From Desulfurobacterium thermolithotrophum DSM 11699 (lineage in GTDB: Bacteria > Aquificota > Aquificia > Desulfurobacteriales > Desulfurobacteriaceae): a DNA stretch of 64,000 nt. Shown one piece after another: positions 43,876-54,509 of this stretch. Each line of letters begins with the position of its first letter. The stretch's first letter is position 1. Where the stretch lies: positions 62,001 through 126,000 of the forward strand of contig NC_015185.1 of NCBI RefSeq assembly GCF_000191045.1, written 5' to 3'. Below the pieces are notes generated by a model, which was given only the letters and a program-made list of their open reading frames with translations, searched no databases and had not been told where the DNA came from. A program made the position numbers and the translations under genes.

Positions 43876-44350
43876 AGACCTCCTTTCCTCCTATTCCTTC
43901 TAATATAAGATTAACTACATCTTCAGGTTTCCTTTTTGTTGTATCTATGTGAAGAATTCTTTTTGCTTTTGATTTTTCTATCGCTTCTGTTGCAATTACA
44001 GCAAATTTTTCGGCTTCTTCGTTTTCTCTTACTTTTTCTTCTGTATAGTTCCTTTCTGCAAGTCTTTCAGGAATTTTTTTTGGATTAACTCTTAAAATGA
44101 TGAGAATGTCAGAAGGAATGTAATGGGCGACAAGTCCTTCTGCTATGAAGTGTTTTTTATTGTGAAAAAACTCTCTTAGTTTTTCCGGATCAACTACAAA
44201 AGCATTTCTTTCACTATCAAACTCAATGTAAAGTTTTTCTTTTTTAACTAGTTCTGAAATGTTAAAAAGAGGCAAGTTTAGTTTTTTAGAAAGTATATTT
44301 GCTACAGTTGTTTTTCCAGTTCCGGGTGTTCCGGTTATGGTAATTTTCAA
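43850..44350 (-). CDS. AK6/Fap7-like adenylate kinase family protein
   Basis: Small P-loop nucleotide kinase: GTPGTGKTTVANILSKKL at the start, LVKKEKLY, FIAEGLVAHYIPSDILIILR and a C-terminal DW near residue 164. This combination (GTPGTGKTT and the ending VDWL) is characteristic of archaeal and eukaryotic AK6/Fap7, which helps cleave 20S pre-rRNA with uS11 and hydrolyses ATP. It is rare in bacteria. It sits directly upstream of rsmB, a 16S modification gene, which suits a ribosome-assembly role. Start ATG; 166 aa. Confidence 0.85.
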   Translation of the reverse strand: MKITITGTPGTGKTTVANILSKKLNLPLFNISELVKKEKLYIEFDSERNAFVVDPEKLREFFHNKKHFIAEGLVAHYIPSDILIILRVNPKKIPERLAERNYTEEKVRENEEAEKFAVIATEAIEKSKAKRILHIDTTKRKPEDVVNLILEGIGGKEVFEEVDWLE

Positions 44351-44441
44351 GATTGAACTCCTTAAATTAAAATAGTTCTTAAATTATAACCAGCCAAAAA
44401 TTTTTCGTAAAATTTTTCAAACAAGTTGTTGGAGGATTACT

Positions 44442-47400
44442 TTGCCAAAGAGAACAGATTTGAAGAAAATACTGATAATAGGCTCTGGACCAATAGTAAT
44501 TGGCCAAGCTGCTGAGTTTGACTACTCAGGAACTCAAGCCTGTAAAGCCTTAAAAGAAGAAGGTTATCAAGTTGTTCTTGTTAACTCAAACCCTGCAACA
44601 ATAATGACCGATCCAGATATTGCAGACAGGACATACATAGAGCCTCTAACAGTTGAAGTTCTTGAAAAGATAATAGAAAAAGAAAGACCTGACGCTCTTC
44701 TTCCAACAGTTGGAGGGCAGACAGCTCTTAACTTAGCAGTGGAACTTTATGAAGCTGGAATTTTAGAAAAATATGGTGTTGAGTTAATCGGTGCAAAGAT
44801 AGAGGCTATAAAGAAGGCAGAAGACAGAGAGCTCTTTAAAGAAGCTATGCTAAAAATAGGGCTGGAAGTTCCAAAAAGCGGACTTGCTCGTTCTTTAGAT
44901 GAAGCTATGGAAGTTGTAAAAGAGGTTGGGCTTCCAGCTATTATTAGACCTGCCTTTACCCTTGGGGGTGAAGGAGGAGGCGTAGCTTATAACATCGAAG
45001 AGTTTAAGGAAATTGCAAAAAGAGGTTTAGATGCAAGTCCAATTAATGAAATTCTCATTGAAGAAAGTGTTTTAGGTTGGAAAGAATATGAGCTTGAGGT
45101 TATGAGAGACCTTAATGATAATGTTGTGATTATTTGTTCTATTGAAAACATTGATCCAATGGGTGTTCATACAGGAGATTCTATAACTGTTGCTCCTGCT
45201 CAAACACTGACAGACAAAGAATATCAGGTACTAAGAGATGCTGCTATTGCAATAATTAGAGAAATTGGTGTCGAAACTGGAGGTTCAAACGTTCAGTTTG
45301 CCGTTAATCCGGAAAATGGACGTGTAATTGTAATAGAGATGAATCCGAGAGTTTCCCGTTCTTCAGCTCTTGCATCAAAGGCTACAGGTTTTCCGATTGC
45401 AAAAATTGCTGCAAAGTTAGCTGTTGGATATACGCTTGATGAGCTTCCAAACGATATTACTAAGAAAACTCCAGCTTCCTTTGAACCGGCAATTGATTAT
45501 TGTGTTGTCAAGTTTCCAAGGTGGGCTTTTGAAAAGTTTCCAGAAGCAAATTCAACTCTTACAACAAGAATGAAATCTGTCGGCGAAGTTATGGCAATTG
45601 GTAGAACATTTAAAGAAGCTCTCTTAAAGGCTATAAGATCTTTGGAGATAGGTAGATATGGACTTTTAATGAAAGGTGTAGACAAACTTTCTGATCAGGA
45701 TCTTGAAAGCAAAATTGCTGTTCCAAATGCTGACAGAATTTGGTATATCGCTGAGGCTCTTAGAAGAGGTTGGAGTTTAGATAAGCTCTATGAGCTTTCA
45801 AAAATAGATAAATGGTTCTTGCATAATATTAAGCAGCTGGTAGATCTTGAAAACGAAATTAAAAAATATTCTCTCGATACTATTCCTCCTATTCTTTTCA
45901 AGTTTGCCAAGAAGTGGGGATTTTCAGATAAGTACATTGCAGACCTTGTAGGCGTTTCTGAAAAAGAAGTTAGAGAAAAGAGAAAACAAGTTGCACAAGT
46001 TCTATACAAAACAGTTGATACTTGTGCTGGAGAGTTTGAAGCTTACACGCCGTACTATTATTCTACCTATGATGGAAGGGAATGCGAAGCTAATCCTTCT
46101 GACAAGAAAAAAGTTACAGTCTTTGGTTCTGGACCAAATAGAATTGGCCAGGGAGTTGAGTTTGATTACTGCTGTGTACATGCTGTTTGGGCTTTAAGAG
46201 AACTAGGTTACGAAGCTCACATGGCAAACTGTAATCCTGAAACTGTTTCTACTGACTATGACACTTCTGACAAACTCTTCTTTGAACCCCTTACTCTCGA
46301 AGATGCTCTCAATATTGTTGAAAAGGAAAAACCTGAAGGAGTTATTGTTCAATTCGGTGGTCAAACTCCGCTTAAGCTTTCAGTCCCTCTTGAAAAGGAA
46401 GGCGTAAAAATCCTTGGTACTTCGTCAGAAAGTATTGACATTGCTGAAGATAGAGAAAGGTTTAGAACTCTTCTTAACAAGTTAGGGTTAAAACAACCCC
46501 CTTCAGGGATTGCAAGATCTCTTGAAGAGGCTGAGAAAATCGCTGAAGAAATAGGTTTCCCTGTTCTTATGAGGCCTTCTTACGTTCTTGGTGGAAGAGC
46601 AATGAGAATTGTTTACGATATAAATGAACTTAGAACATATATGACAGAAGCTGTTGAGGTTTCTGAAGATAGGCCTGTTCTCATAGATAAGTTCCTTGAA
46701 GATGCCGTCGAATTTGACGTTGATGCTGTATGTGATGGTAAACGAGTTGTTATCGGTGGAGTAATGGAGCACATTGAAGAAGCTGGTATTCACTCAGGAG
46801 ATAGTGCTTGTGTTCTTCCAACTTTTTCAGTTCCAAAAGAAATTGTTGAGGAGATAAAAGAAATTACGAGAAAAATAGCTCTTGAATTAAATGTAAAAGG
46901 TCTTATAAACATTCAGTTTGCTGTTAAAGATGGTGAAATATACATAATTGAAGTTAATCCGAGAGCTTCAAGAACAGTTCCTTTTGTAAGTAAAGCTACT
47001 GGAATTCCTCTTGCGAAAGTAGCTACAAAAGTAGCAATAGGTAAAACCCTTGACGAACTTGGAATAGAAGAAGTTGAACCTAGATACTACTCAGTTAAAG
47101 AAGCTGTGTTCCCATTTAACAGATTTCCAGAAGTTGATCCAGTTCTTAGTCCGGAGATGAAATCAACTGGAGAAGTAATGGGAATAGATGATGATCTTGG
47201 AATTGCTTTTTACAAGGCTCAGCTTGCGGCAGGTTCAAGACTTCCTGTTGATACATCAAGAGGGAAAGTTTTTATAAGCGTTAAAGATAAAGACAAACCG
47301 AAAGTTTACGGAATAGCTAAGAAGTTAACAGATATGGGATTTAAAATCGTGTCTACAGAAGGAACTTATAAGTTCTTAAAGGAAAAAGGACTTCCTGTTG

Positions 47401-47657
47401 AAGTTGTCTTTAAGATTCAAGAAGGAAGACGTCCAAATGTTGGAGATTTAATTAAGAATGGAGAAATCATTCTTATAATCAACACTCCTTCCGGTACAAG
47501 GTCAACAAAAGATGCTGTTAGTATAAGAAGACTTGCAGTTAACTACAACATTCCTTACTACACAACGATAAGAGGAGCTCAAGCTGCTGTAATGGCAATA
47601 GAGTCTATGAGAAAAAGGCAGTTAGAAGTTAAGCCTCTTCAAGAGTATTATTCGTAG
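44442..47657 (+). CDS. carB: Carbamoyl phosphate synthetase large subunit
   Basis: Two homologous ATP-grasp halves, the first opening with [21 protein letters not shown] and the second with [20 protein letters not shown] (cited in parts: [10 protein letters not shown] and [10 protein letters not shown]), plus a C-terminal methylglyoxal-synthase-like allosteric domain near [14 protein letters not shown]. It makes carbamoyl phosphate for arginine and pyrimidines. 1071 aa is full length. The TTG start follows GGAGG. The carA partner is not in the window. Confidence 0.97.
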   Translation: MPKRTDLKKILIIGSGPIVIGQAAEFDYSGTQACKALKEEGYQVVLVNSNPATIMTDPDIADRTYIEPLTVEVLEKIIEKERPDALLPTVGGQTALNLAVELYEAGILEKYGVELIGAKIEAIKKAEDRELFKEAMLKIGLEVPKSGLARSLDEAMEVVKEVGLPAIIRPAFTLGGEGGGVAYNIEEFKEIAKRGLDASPINEILIEESVLGWKEYELEVMRDLNDNVVIICSIENIDPMGVHTGDSITVAPAQTLTDKEYQVLRDAAIAIIREIGVETGGSNVQFAVNPENGRVIVIEMNPRVSRSSALASKATGFPIAKIAAKLAVGYTLDELPNDITKKTPASFEPAIDYCVVKFPRWAFEKFPEANSTLTTRMKSVGEVMAIGRTFKEALLKAIRSLEIGRYGLLMKGVDKLSDQDLESKIAVPNADRIWYIAEALRRGWSLDKLYELSKIDKWFLHNIKQLVDLENEIKKYSLDTIPPILFKFAKKWGFSDKYIADLVGVSEKEVREKRKQVAQVLYKTVDTCAGEFEAYTPYYYSTYDGRECEANPSDKKKVTVFGSGPNRIGQGVEFDYCCVHAVWALRELGYEAHMANCNPETVSTDYDTSDKLFFEPLTLEDALNIVEKEKPEGVIVQFGGQTPLKLSVPLEKEGVKILGTSSESIDIAEDRERFRTLLNKLGLKQPPSGIARSLEEAEKIAEEIGFPVLMRPSYVLGGRAMRIVYDINELRTYMTEAVEVSEDRPVLIDKFLEDAVEFDVDAVCDGKRVVIGGVMEHIEEAGIHSGDSACVLPTFSVPKEIVEEIKEITRKIALELNVKGLINIQFAVKDGEIYIIEVNPRASRTVPFVSKATGIPLAKVATKVAIGKTLDELGIEEVEPRYYSVKEAVFPFNRFPEVDPVLSPEMKSTGEVMGIDDDLGIAFYKAQLAAGSRLPVDTSRGKVFISVKDKDKPKVYGIAKKLTDMGFKIVSTEGTYKFLKEKGLPVEVVFKIQEGRRPNVGDLIKNGEIILIINTPSGTRSTKDAVSIRRLAVNYNIPYYTTIRGAQAAVMAIESMRKRQLEVKPLQEYYS

Positions 47658-47670
47658 TTCTTTTTTGTTA

Positions 47671-47689
47671 TCCCCCTTCTTGTGGGGGA
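47671..47689. terminator. Possible terminator hairpin between carB and rfaE2
   Basis: TCCCCC-TTCTTGT-GGGGGA forms a 6-bp stem between the two convergent stops. The following sequence (TATATTCTTAG) lacks a good T-run on either strand, so its role is uncertain. Confidence 0.4.
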
Positions 47690-47696
47690 TATATTC

Positions 47697-48176
47697 TTAG
47701 GATTTATTGCTACAGTATAGCTTTACGACTCTTTCAATGATTTTACTCGTTGATATATCATACTCAAAAGGAATTCTTTCAACTCTTTCAGCAAATTCTT
47801 TTCCCACAATTTTTTCAATAGGCCAGTCTGTACCTTTCACAAGAACATGAGGTTTAATAATTTCTATAACTTTATAAGGGGTATCATCTTCAAAGATAAA
47901 AACGTAGTCAACAGCTTTTAAAGCAATTAAAACTTTTGCTCTATAATCTTGAGAAACTATAGGTCTTTTTTCTCCTTTTATTCTTTTTATGGAAGAATCA
48001 CTATTCATTCCAACAATTAAAACATCACCTAAAGACTTTGCTTTTTCAAGATAGTCAACGTGACCTGCATGGAGTATGTCAAAGCAACCATTTGTAAAGA
48101 CTATCTTCTTTTTTTCTCTTTTCAGATTTGAGACGATTGTTTTTAGGTTTTCTAAATCTTTTAAAATTCTATTCAA
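47697..48176 (-). CDS. rfaE2: D-beta-D-heptose 1-phosphate adenylyltransferase domain (RfaE2)
   Basis: Single-domain nucleotidyltransferase of ADP-heptose synthesis. The cytidylyltransferase-type motifs are VFTNGCFDILHAGHVDYL (HxGH) and GMNSDSSIKRIKG, then KGTDWPIEKIVG. Lacking the kinase domain of HldE, it is the two-gene form (RfaE2/HldC). 159 aa is normal. With gmhB at 40 kb it supports a heptose LPS core. It converges with carB and diverges from trmFO. Confidence 0.92.
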   Translation of the reverse strand: MNRILKDLENLKTIVSNLKREKKKIVFTNGCFDILHAGHVDYLEKAKSLGDVLIVGMNSDSSIKRIKGEKRPIVSQDYRAKVLIALKAVDYVFIFEDDTPYKVIEIIKPHVLVKGTDWPIEKIVGKEFAERVERIPFEYDISTSKIIERVVKLYCSNKS

Positions 48177-48230
48177 AGCTTGCTCCTTGACCTAAATTTG
48201 ATTTAAAAATTTATACAAAAAGGAGAAAAA

Positions 48231-49541
48231 GTGAAAGAAATTATAAACGTAATTGGGGCAGGACTTGCTGGAGTTGAAGCAGCGTATAAAGTAGCTAATA
48301 AGGGACATAAAGTTAGACTTTTTGAAATGAGGCCAAAGAAGACTACACCGGCACACAAAACTAGCCTATTTGCTGAGCTTGTTTGTAGCAATACCTTAGG
48401 AGGAAAAGAAGTAACAACTCCGCGGGGACTTCTTAAAGCCGAAATGGAACTTCTAAATTCTTTAATAGTTGAAGCTGCAAGAAAAACAGAAGTTCCAGCA
48501 GGTGGAGCTCTAGCTGTTGATAGAGAAAAATTTGCCGAGTATATAACTGAAAAGATTGAAAATCATCCTAACATTGAAGTAGTTAGAGAAGAGGTTACAG
48601 AAATTCCAAAAGAAGGAATAACCATTGTTGCAAGTGGTCCGTTGACTTCAGATAAGTTTTCAGAATATCTAAGGAATTATCTTGGAGAAAAAGAACTCCA
48701 CTTTTACGATGCTATCTCTCCAATAGTTTATGCAGATACTATTGATTACTCAAAGTGTTTTTGGGGTTCAAGGTACGGGAAAGGAGGAGATGATTATCTC
48801 AACTGTCCTATGACTGAGGAAGAATATGAAAGGTTTTACACTGCTTTAATGGAAGCTGAAAAGGTACCTTTAAAAGATTTTGAAAAGGCCTGTTACTTTG
48901 AAGGTTGTATGCCGATAGAGGAAATGGCAGAAAGAGGAAAACAAACTCTTCTTTTTGGTCCTTTAAAACCTGTTGGATTGATAGATCCTAAAACAGGGAA
49001 AAGACCTTTTGCGGTTGTTCAGTTAAGGAAGGAAAATAAAGAAGGAACTCTTTTAAATCTTGTTGGGTTTCAGACAAAGCTTAAGTATCCTGAACAAAAA
49101 AGGGTATTTAGACTAATTCCAGGCCTTGAAAATGCTGAATTTGCAAGATTTGGAAGCATTCATAGAAATACTTTTATAAAATCTCCAAAACTTCTTTTGA
49201 AAACTCTTCAACTTAAGAAAAATCCTAAGGTCTTTTTTGCTGGACAAATAACTGGAGTTGAAGGATATCCAGAATCAGCAGCAACTGGAATTATTGCAGG
49301 TATAAATGCTGTAAAACTAGCTGAAGGTAAAGAGCTAGTCTATCCACCGGAAACTACAATGATAGGAGCTCTTTTAAAGTACATTACAACTGCTGATCCA
49401 AAAACTTTTCAACCGATGAATGCAAACTTTGGAATTCTTTTACCACCTGAAAAGAAGATAAGAGGTAAAAGAGAAAGAAGAAAATATCTTGCAGAAAGAG
49501 CTTTAGAGGATATGAAAAAATGGTTAGAATTAGTTTATTGA
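48231..49541 (+). CDS. trmFO: Methylenetetrahydrofolate-tRNA-(uracil-54) methyltransferase TrmFO
   Basis: FAD-dependent folate methyltransferase that makes m5U54 in tRNA. GAGLAG at residues 9-14 is the FAD loop; [14 protein letters not shown] and [11 protein letters not shown] are TrmFO hallmarks; [11 protein letters not shown] holds a catalytic Cys and the C-terminal [12 protein letters not shown] closes the FAD site. The GTG start follows AAGGAGAAAAA. 436 aa is normal. It overlaps the LysM gene by 22 bases. Confidence 0.95.
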   Translation: MKEIINVIGAGLAGVEAAYKVANKGHKVRLFEMRPKKTTPAHKTSLFAELVCSNTLGGKEVTTPRGLLKAEMELLNSLIVEAARKTEVPAGGALAVDREKFAEYITEKIENHPNIEVVREEVTEIPKEGITIVASGPLTSDKFSEYLRNYLGEKELHFYDAISPIVYADTIDYSKCFWGSRYGKGGDDYLNCPMTEEEYERFYTALMEAEKVPLKDFEKACYFEGCMPIEEMAERGKQTLLFGPLKPVGLIDPKTGKRPFAVVQLRKENKEGTLLNLVGFQTKLKYPEQKRVFRLIPGLENAEFARFGSIHRNTFIKSPKLLLKTLQLKKNPKVFFAGQITGVEGYPESAATGIIAGINAVKLAEGKELVYPPETTMIGALLKYITTADPKTFQPMNANFGILLPPEKKIRGKRERRKYLAERALEDMKKWLELVY

Positions 49542-50719
49542 TTTTTTTTCTTTTTACAAAGCTTGTGTTTGCTCAAGTTTACGAGATAAAAATTATCAAG
49601 CATATAAAGGAAGAAAAACTTTCTAATCAAAGTGTTATTATTTATAAAGTTAAACGAGGAGATACCTTATCTGGCATAATATCTAAGTTAGGATTATCTC
49701 CTAACATACTGGATAAAGTAATAAAATTAAACAAGATAAAAAATCCAAATTTAATATATGCTGGGCAAAAGCTTAAGCTACCTATAGGAAAAAAAGGAAA
49801 ATTTTTAGATAAACGAAGAAGGAAAATAAAAGAAAGTATTCTTCCTGCTGTTTCTATGCTAGGAGGGAAAGTAGAGAAAAAAGGTTCTCTATTCTTGAAA
49901 AACGGTAAAGTAGATTTTAAAAAAAATCCTAAAATTTCTATTAATGGTAGAGAATATATCTTAGATTTTGATAATGGTTTGAATAAAGAGATTAAAGACG
50001 AGCTAAGTAGTCTTGGAATAAAGGTAATAACTTCCCAAGAGCTGAAAAAACTTTTAGAAAAGCTTATTGAATCAAACTTTGGTGTTATTGAAAAAAATGG
50101 CAAACTTATCTTAGGAATTAAAGATGTACTTACTTATAGATATGATTATTTAAGTTACGACGCTACTACGGGAAATAGAGTTATAATAAACTTAAAAAGA
50201 GATACTCCTACTGAACTTGTGAATCTACTTAAATCTTATAACATAAGAGTTTTGCAACCAGAAGGAAAAGAACTTGAAGGAAAAGAAGGAAAACTTAAAA
50301 TTCTAACTGGTGGTGGTATTGAAAAAATTTCTGAACTGCTGAAAATTGTTACTGGCGAAAAAGGAGTCTTTAAAGAAGATGGGATTGAATTTGCAAAAAA
50401 TCATTTGTTCATAGCTTTTGATTTTCTTGATCCAGAAAGAAAAGTAAAGTTAGAGCTAAATGGTTATAAAGTTGTAATACTAACTGGAAACTTTTTAAAG
50501 GATTTAGAAAATATTCTTTCTAGTATTCCTATTGTCAACAAACGAATAAATCTTATGGTAGTTGAACCACCTGGAAGTAATGGAGAAAGGTCAAAGTTAG
50601 AAGTTCCAGGACTTTTAATTTCTACGGAAAAAGGTGATTGGTTTGTTGTTGACTATGTAGATAAACCTGAAGAAATTCCTTATCTTAGAAGTAAAGGAGT
50701 GAATTTAATTGTTTATTAA
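49520..50719 (+). CDS. LysM domain envelope protein
   Basis: A signal peptide ends near VFAQ (residues 1-19). A LysM peptidoglycan-binding domain follows ([21 protein letters not shown] to [12 protein letters not shown]). The remaining 300 residues have two or three repeats of an alpha/beta module without a recognised name (compare the [16 protein letters not shown] and [14 protein letters not shown] regions). Probably a periplasmic, wall-associated protein. It starts inside the end of trmFO and is followed by a strong terminator. Confidence 0.8.
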   Translation: MVRISLLIFFLFTKLVFAQVYEIKIIKHIKEEKLSNQSVIIYKVKRGDTLSGIISKLGLSPNILDKVIKLNKIKNPNLIYAGQKLKLPIGKKGKFLDKRRRKIKESILPAVSMLGGKVEKKGSLFLKNGKVDFKKNPKISINGREYILDFDNGLNKEIKDELSSLGIKVITSQELKKLLEKLIESNFGVIEKNGKLILGIKDVLTYRYDYLSYDATTGNRVIINLKRDTPTELVNLLKSYNIRVLQPEGKELEGKEGKLKILTGGGIEKISELLKIVTGEKGVFKEDGIEFAKNHLFIAFDFLDPERKVKLELNGYKVVILTGNFLKDLENILSSIPIVNKRINLMVVEPPGSNGERSKLEVPGLLISTEKGDWFVVDYVDKPEEIPYLRSKGVNLIVY

Positions 50720-50724
50720 GGGAA

Positions 50725-50749
50725 AAGGAAGGACAAAAAGTCCTTCCTT
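50725..50749 (+). terminator. Rho-independent terminator after the LysM gene
   Basis: A perfect 10-bp stem AAGGAAGGAC / GTCCTTCCTT with a 5-base A loop, followed by AACAATTTTTTTC. It separates the LysM gene from convergent pgk. Confidence 0.75.
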
Positions 50750-50762
50750 AACAATTTTTTTC

Positions 50763-51977
50763 TTATTTTTTGTCTGTCAAAGCCATAACACCTGGGAGCT
50801 CTTTTCCTGCAAGAAACTCTAAGAAAGCTCCACCGCCTGTTGAAACATGATCTATCTGATGCTCAAGGCCTAGCGCTTCTACAGCTGCAACACTGTCACC
50901 ACCACCTACAATTCTTAAAGCTTCAGCGTGAGAAGCAACAATTCTTCCTATTTCCATAGTACCGTATCCAAATTTTTCAAATTCGAAAACTCCCATTGGA
51001 CCGTTCCAGAGAATTGTCTTGGCATCTGAAAGAGCTTCTTTAAATAGTTCTACAGTTGCTGGACCAATATCAAGTCCCATCATGTCGTCTGGAATTTCCT
51101 TATAAGTTGTTAACTTAGCGTGTGCTGTAGGAGAGAATTCATCAGCATTATTACTATCAACAGGTAGGTAAAACTTAATGCCATTTTTTTCGGCTTTTTC
51201 CATTATCTCTTTTGCTGTGTCAAGGAGCTCTTCTTCAACAAGAGATTTTCCAACATTGTAACCAGCTGCTTTTAAAAAGGTATAAGCCATTCCCCCACCG
51301 ATAAGCATCTTATCAACAACTTTTAAAAGATTTTCTATTACTTCTAATTTTCCAGAAACTTTAGAACCGCCTATTATTAAAACAAGAGGTCTTTCAGGAT
51401 TGTCAAGAGCTTTCTGAAGGTACTTTATTTCTTTTTCAAGCAAGAATCCTGCAACTGCAATTTCTACATACTGAGCAATTCCATAAGTTGAAGCATGTTT
51501 TCTGTGAGCAGTACCAAAAGCGTCGTTTACGTAAATATCTGCAAGTTTTGCAAGCTTTTTAGCAAATTCAGGATCATTTTTTGTTTCTTCTTTATAAAAT
51601 CTTACATTTTCAAGGAGTGCAACTTCCCCTTCCTTTAAGTTGTTAACTTCCCATTCAACTTCTTCACCAACACAATCTGGAATGAACTTAACTTCTTTTT
51701 CAAGAAGTCTTGAAAGTCTATCTGCAACTGGCTTTAAAGAAAGTTTTGGATCCCAACCTTCAGGTCTATCAAGATGAGAACAAAGAATAACTTTGGCTTT
51801 ATGGTCTATAAGGTAATTGATTGTTGGAAGTGCTGCTCTAATTCTTTTGTCGTTTTGAATTACGCCATTTTCAAGAGGAACGTTAAAGTCAACTCTTACA
51901 AAGACTTTCTTTCCTTTAAGCTTTTCCGGAGAGATATCTCTAAGAGACATCTTGTTGCATATCTTTTTAAAAGGCAT
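50763..51977 (-). CDS. pgk: Phosphoglycerate kinase
   Basis: Gluconeogenic/glycolytic kinase converting 1,3-bisphosphoglycerate and 3-phosphoglycerate. [35 protein letters not shown] (cited as DAFGTAHR), [12 protein letters not shown] and the phosphate loop TGGGAFLEF are all present. 404 aa is normal. The start ATG at 51977 follows AAGGAGGTGG; Met10 is a weaker alternative. The N-terminal nine residues overlap the nadD end by 11 bases. Confidence 0.96.
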   Translation of the reverse strand: MPFKKICNKMSLRDISPEKLKGKKVFVRVDFNVPLENGVIQNDKRIRAALPTINYLIDHKAKVILCSHLDRPEGWDPKLSLKPVADRLSRLLEKEVKFIPDCVGEEVEWEVNNLKEGEVALLENVRFYKEETKNDPEFAKKLAKLADIYVNDAFGTAHRKHASTYGIAQYVEIAVAGFLLEKEIKYLQKALDNPERPLVLIIGGSKVSGKLEVIENLLKVVDKMLIGGGMAYTFLKAAGYNVGKSLVEEELLDTAKEIMEKAEKNGIKFYLPVDSNNADEFSPTAHAKLTTYKEIPDDMMGLDIGPATVELFKEALSDAKTILWNGPMGVFEFEKFGYGTMEIGRIVASHAEALRIVGGGDSVAAVEALGLEHQIDHVSTGGGAFLEFLAGKELPGVMALTDKK

Positions 51978-52608
51978 TTTTCCACCACCTCCTTAATGAC
52001 TTTTCAGCTTTGTCTGGGAGAAGATACCTTATACTTTTGTTTGATTTCAAGCGGTTTCTAATTTCTGTTGAGCTAATTTCTACCAATCTACCGTTATATA
52101 TAAGGATATCAATGTCATTAAGAACGTTGCTATCAACAGACTTCTCTTTATCAACTTCTGAAAACTTAATTGAATAGCCTATTTTCTTAGCAATTTTGTC
52201 AACGTCAATTTTATATCTAGGTCTTTTAACAACAATAATTTTGGCTAGTTTTAAAATTTCTGTTGGTTCTTTCCAAAGATGAAATGATTCAAAAGAATCT
52301 TCTCCTATTATGAAAATGGGTTTTTCTTTGTAGATTTTCCAAAACTCCCTTAATGTATCAACTGTGTACGAGATTCCTTTCTTTCTTATTTCATAGTCCC
52401 AGATGGAAAATCCTTTTTCTTCCTCTATTGAAATCCTTAAAAGCTCTAAGCGGAGCTCTGGAGGTAAAAACAGTTTATCCTTTAAAGGCTGCAAATATGC
52501 TGGAACGAAAATAATTTCTTCAAATCCAAAAGTTTCAAGGATATCCCTTGCAACTATCAAGTGACCTATGTGAACCGGATTAAAGCTTCCTCCAAAGAGA
52601 GCCTTCAA
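51967..52608 (-). CDS. nadD: Nicotinate-nucleotide adenylyltransferase
   Basis: NAD synthesis enzyme, first adenylyl transfer to nicotinate mononucleotide. GGSFNPVHIGH at residues 6-16 holds the HxGH motif and VPAYLQPLKDK the substrate loop; the C-terminal ISSTEIRNRL is the second catalytic motif. 213 aa is normal. It starts 43 bases downstream of the flippase-like gene end and overlaps pgk, so it may be part of the same minus-strand operon. Confidence 0.95.
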   Translation of the reverse strand: MKALFGGSFNPVHIGHLIVARDILETFGFEEIIFVPAYLQPLKDKLFLPPELRLELLRISIEEEKGFSIWDYEIRKKGISYTVDTLREFWKIYKEKPIFIIGEDSFESFHLWKEPTEILKLAKIIVVKRPRYKIDVDKIAKKIGYSIKFSEVDKEKSVDSNVLNDIDILIYNGRLVEISSTEIRNRLKSNKSIRYLLPDKAEKSLRRWWKNAF

Positions 52609-52651
52609 CTTCTCCTCTTAGACTTTTTTGCTGGCGGTATTATAAATGTTT

Positions 52652-53557
52652 TTAATACTCTTTTCTTTTTAATTTTTTTGAAAGATAGAACCATCCAACA
52701 AGCGCTAGAATGCCGGACATTAGGAGAAGGAGAAGGTGAAAATAAAAAGCAATCGTTAAAGCGTAGCTAACTTTAACTCCTATTAAAGAAAACCCTCCTA
52801 CAAGTCCTGCCTCATAAGTTCCAAATCCTCCAAAGCTGTGGATTGGTAAAATTGTTGTTACTTCTCCAAAGGTTGAAACAAAAACAGTCTTAAAGAAATT
52901 AAGCTCTATTTTTCCTGCTTTTAGAATAAAAAAGAAAGAAACAAACTTGAAAAGCCACGTTAGAAAAGAGTAAGAGAGGATTTTTCCAACTGCTCTAAAG
53001 GAGATGAAAGTTTGAACAAAGGAAAAAACTGTTCCAATGATAAGGAAACGACCGCGAAACTTTTTGAGCAGTTTAAATCCTAAATAAAGGAGAAGAATTA
53101 ATATGGAGATTGTAATAACAGGAATCCAGAGGAGCTCTTTACTTTTAGTAGCAACAAAGAGAACAGAAGTAAGGAAAAATAACGAAAGGACAATAAGGTC
53201 TAATATTCTTATAAAGAGAAGAGCTACTGAAGAAATTGTTGCATCGACTCCAAAGAGTTTCTTAAGAATTATAGGAAAAGATGCTTCTCCAGATCTAAAG
53301 GGAAGAATATTGTTAAAAAAGGTGTGAATTCCCATAACGGCAGCAAGATCTTGAGTGGAAATAGATGGAAAGATAATACTAAACCTTTTAGCCCTAAAAA
53401 TGTATGTGAGAAGGTAGAAGAAAAGAGAAAAAATTAAATAAATTGGATCAAGGTTTTTGATTATCTCTTTCAGCTTGAAAAAAACATCAAACCTATATAG
53501 AAAATAGGCAAATATAATCAGTATAAGCGTAGGGAAAAAAAGGCTATTCTTCTTCAA
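52652..53557 (-). CDS. UPF0104/AglD-like membrane flippase-family protein
   Basis: About eight membrane segments with the lysylphosphatidylglycerol synthase TM-domain family pattern: YIFRAKRFSIIFPSI near residue 55, FFNNILPFRSGEASFP, and LPIHSFGGFGTYEAGLVGG near residue 250, all typical of UPF0104 proteins. In lipid-carrier loci such proteins accompany a GT2 polyprenyl-phosphate glycosyltransferase, as here. Its start overlaps the GT2 gene's end by 14 bases. The transported lipid is unknown. Confidence 0.85.
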   Translation of the reverse strand: MKKNSLFFPTLILIIFAYFLYRFDVFFKLKEIIKNLDPIYLIFSLFFYLLTYIFRAKRFSIIFPSISTQDLAAVMGIHTFFNNILPFRSGEASFPIILKKLFGVDATISSVALLFIRILDLIVLSLFFLTSVLFVATKSKELLWIPVITISILILLLYLGFKLLKKFRGRFLIIGTVFSFVQTFISFRAVGKILSYSFLTWLFKFVSFFFILKAGKIELNFFKTVFVSTFGEVTTILPIHSFGGFGTYEAGLVGGFSLIGVKVSYALTIAFYFHLLLLLMSGILALVGWFYLSKKLKRKEY

Positions 53558-54509
53558 CGTTTATAGCTCTCCCAACAACGTAAGGTTTTTTATCCTGAGC
53601 TTCAAAGTATATTCTCATGAGAATTTCACTGATAATTCCCGTTGTAAACATTTGAATTCCCGAAAGTATAAATAAAACTGAAATAATTAAAAGAGGTCTT
53701 CCGCCAATAGAATGTCCAGTTAGCTTAAGTCCTATAAGGTATAAAAATGGAATTAAACCTACTAAAAAGAGAAAGAGTCCAAAGATTCCAAAAAAGTGGA
53801 TAGGTTTTTGCATGAATTTTTTTAAAAACCATATAAAGAAAAGATCTGCAAGAACTTTAAAGGTTCTTGATATACCGTACTTTGATTTTCCATAAATTCT
53901 CGGATGATGCTTTACTGGTATTTCTATAATCTTGCTTACAGAAGTAACAGTTGAGGCAAGAGCTGGAATAAATCTATGGAGCTCTCCATAAAGCCTTACC
54001 TTCTTTATAACGTTACTTTTATAAGCCTTTAAAGTACAACCGTAGTCGTGGATTTTCACTCCTGTTATCTTTCCTATTAACCAGTTAGCTATCTTTGACG
54101 GTAATTTTCTTGAAATTGCAGCATCCTGCCTATGTTTTCTCCAACCACTAACTACGTCGTAGCCTTCTTCTATCTTTTCAAGAAGTCTTGGGATATCTTC
54201 AGGATCGTTTTGAAGATCTCCGTCCATTGTTACTATTACGTCTCCAGTAGCATAGTCCATTCCGGCCATCATTGCTGGAGTTTGTCCAAAATTTCTTGCA
54301 AATTCAATTACTTTTACCTTTTTATCTTTAGAAGCAATTTTTTCTAAGAGCTCTTCTGTCCTATCAGTACTTCCATCATCAACAAAGATTATTTCATAAT
54401 CGTAAGGTAATTTTTCAAGAACTTTCTTTAATTTATCGTAAAGTATAGGAATGTTTTCCTCTTCATTGAAAACAGGAATGACGATGGAAATTTTCTTTAT
54501 GCTATCCAT
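53544..54509 (-). CDS. GT2 polyprenyl-phosphate glycosyltransferase (ArnC/DPM-like)
   Basis: Family 2 glycosyltransferase fold with ISIVIPVFNEEENIP at the start and DGDLQNDPEDIPRL (DxD) near residue 97, QPLVSGWR-type GYDVVSGWRKHRQDA, then two C-terminal membrane segments. It likely links a sugar to undecaprenyl phosphate, feeding ArnT-like enzymes next door. The start overlaps the ArnT-like gene's end by 8 bases. 321 aa. The sugar is not known from sequence. Confidence 0.9.
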   Translation of the reverse strand: MDSIKKISIVIPVFNEEENIPILYDKLKKVLEKLPYDYEIIFVDDGSTDRTEELLEKIASKDKKVKVIEFARNFGQTPAMMAGMDYATGDVIVTMDGDLQNDPEDIPRLLEKIEEGYDVVSGWRKHRQDAAISRKLPSKIANWLIGKITGVKIHDYGCTLKAYKSNVIKKVRLYGELHRFIPALASTVTSVSKIIEIPVKHHPRIYGKSKYGISRTFKVLADLFFIWFLKKFMQKPIHFFGIFGLFLFLVGLIPFLYLIGLKLTGHSIGGRPLLIISVLFILSGIQMFTTGIISEILMRIYFEAQDKKPYVVGRAINVEEE

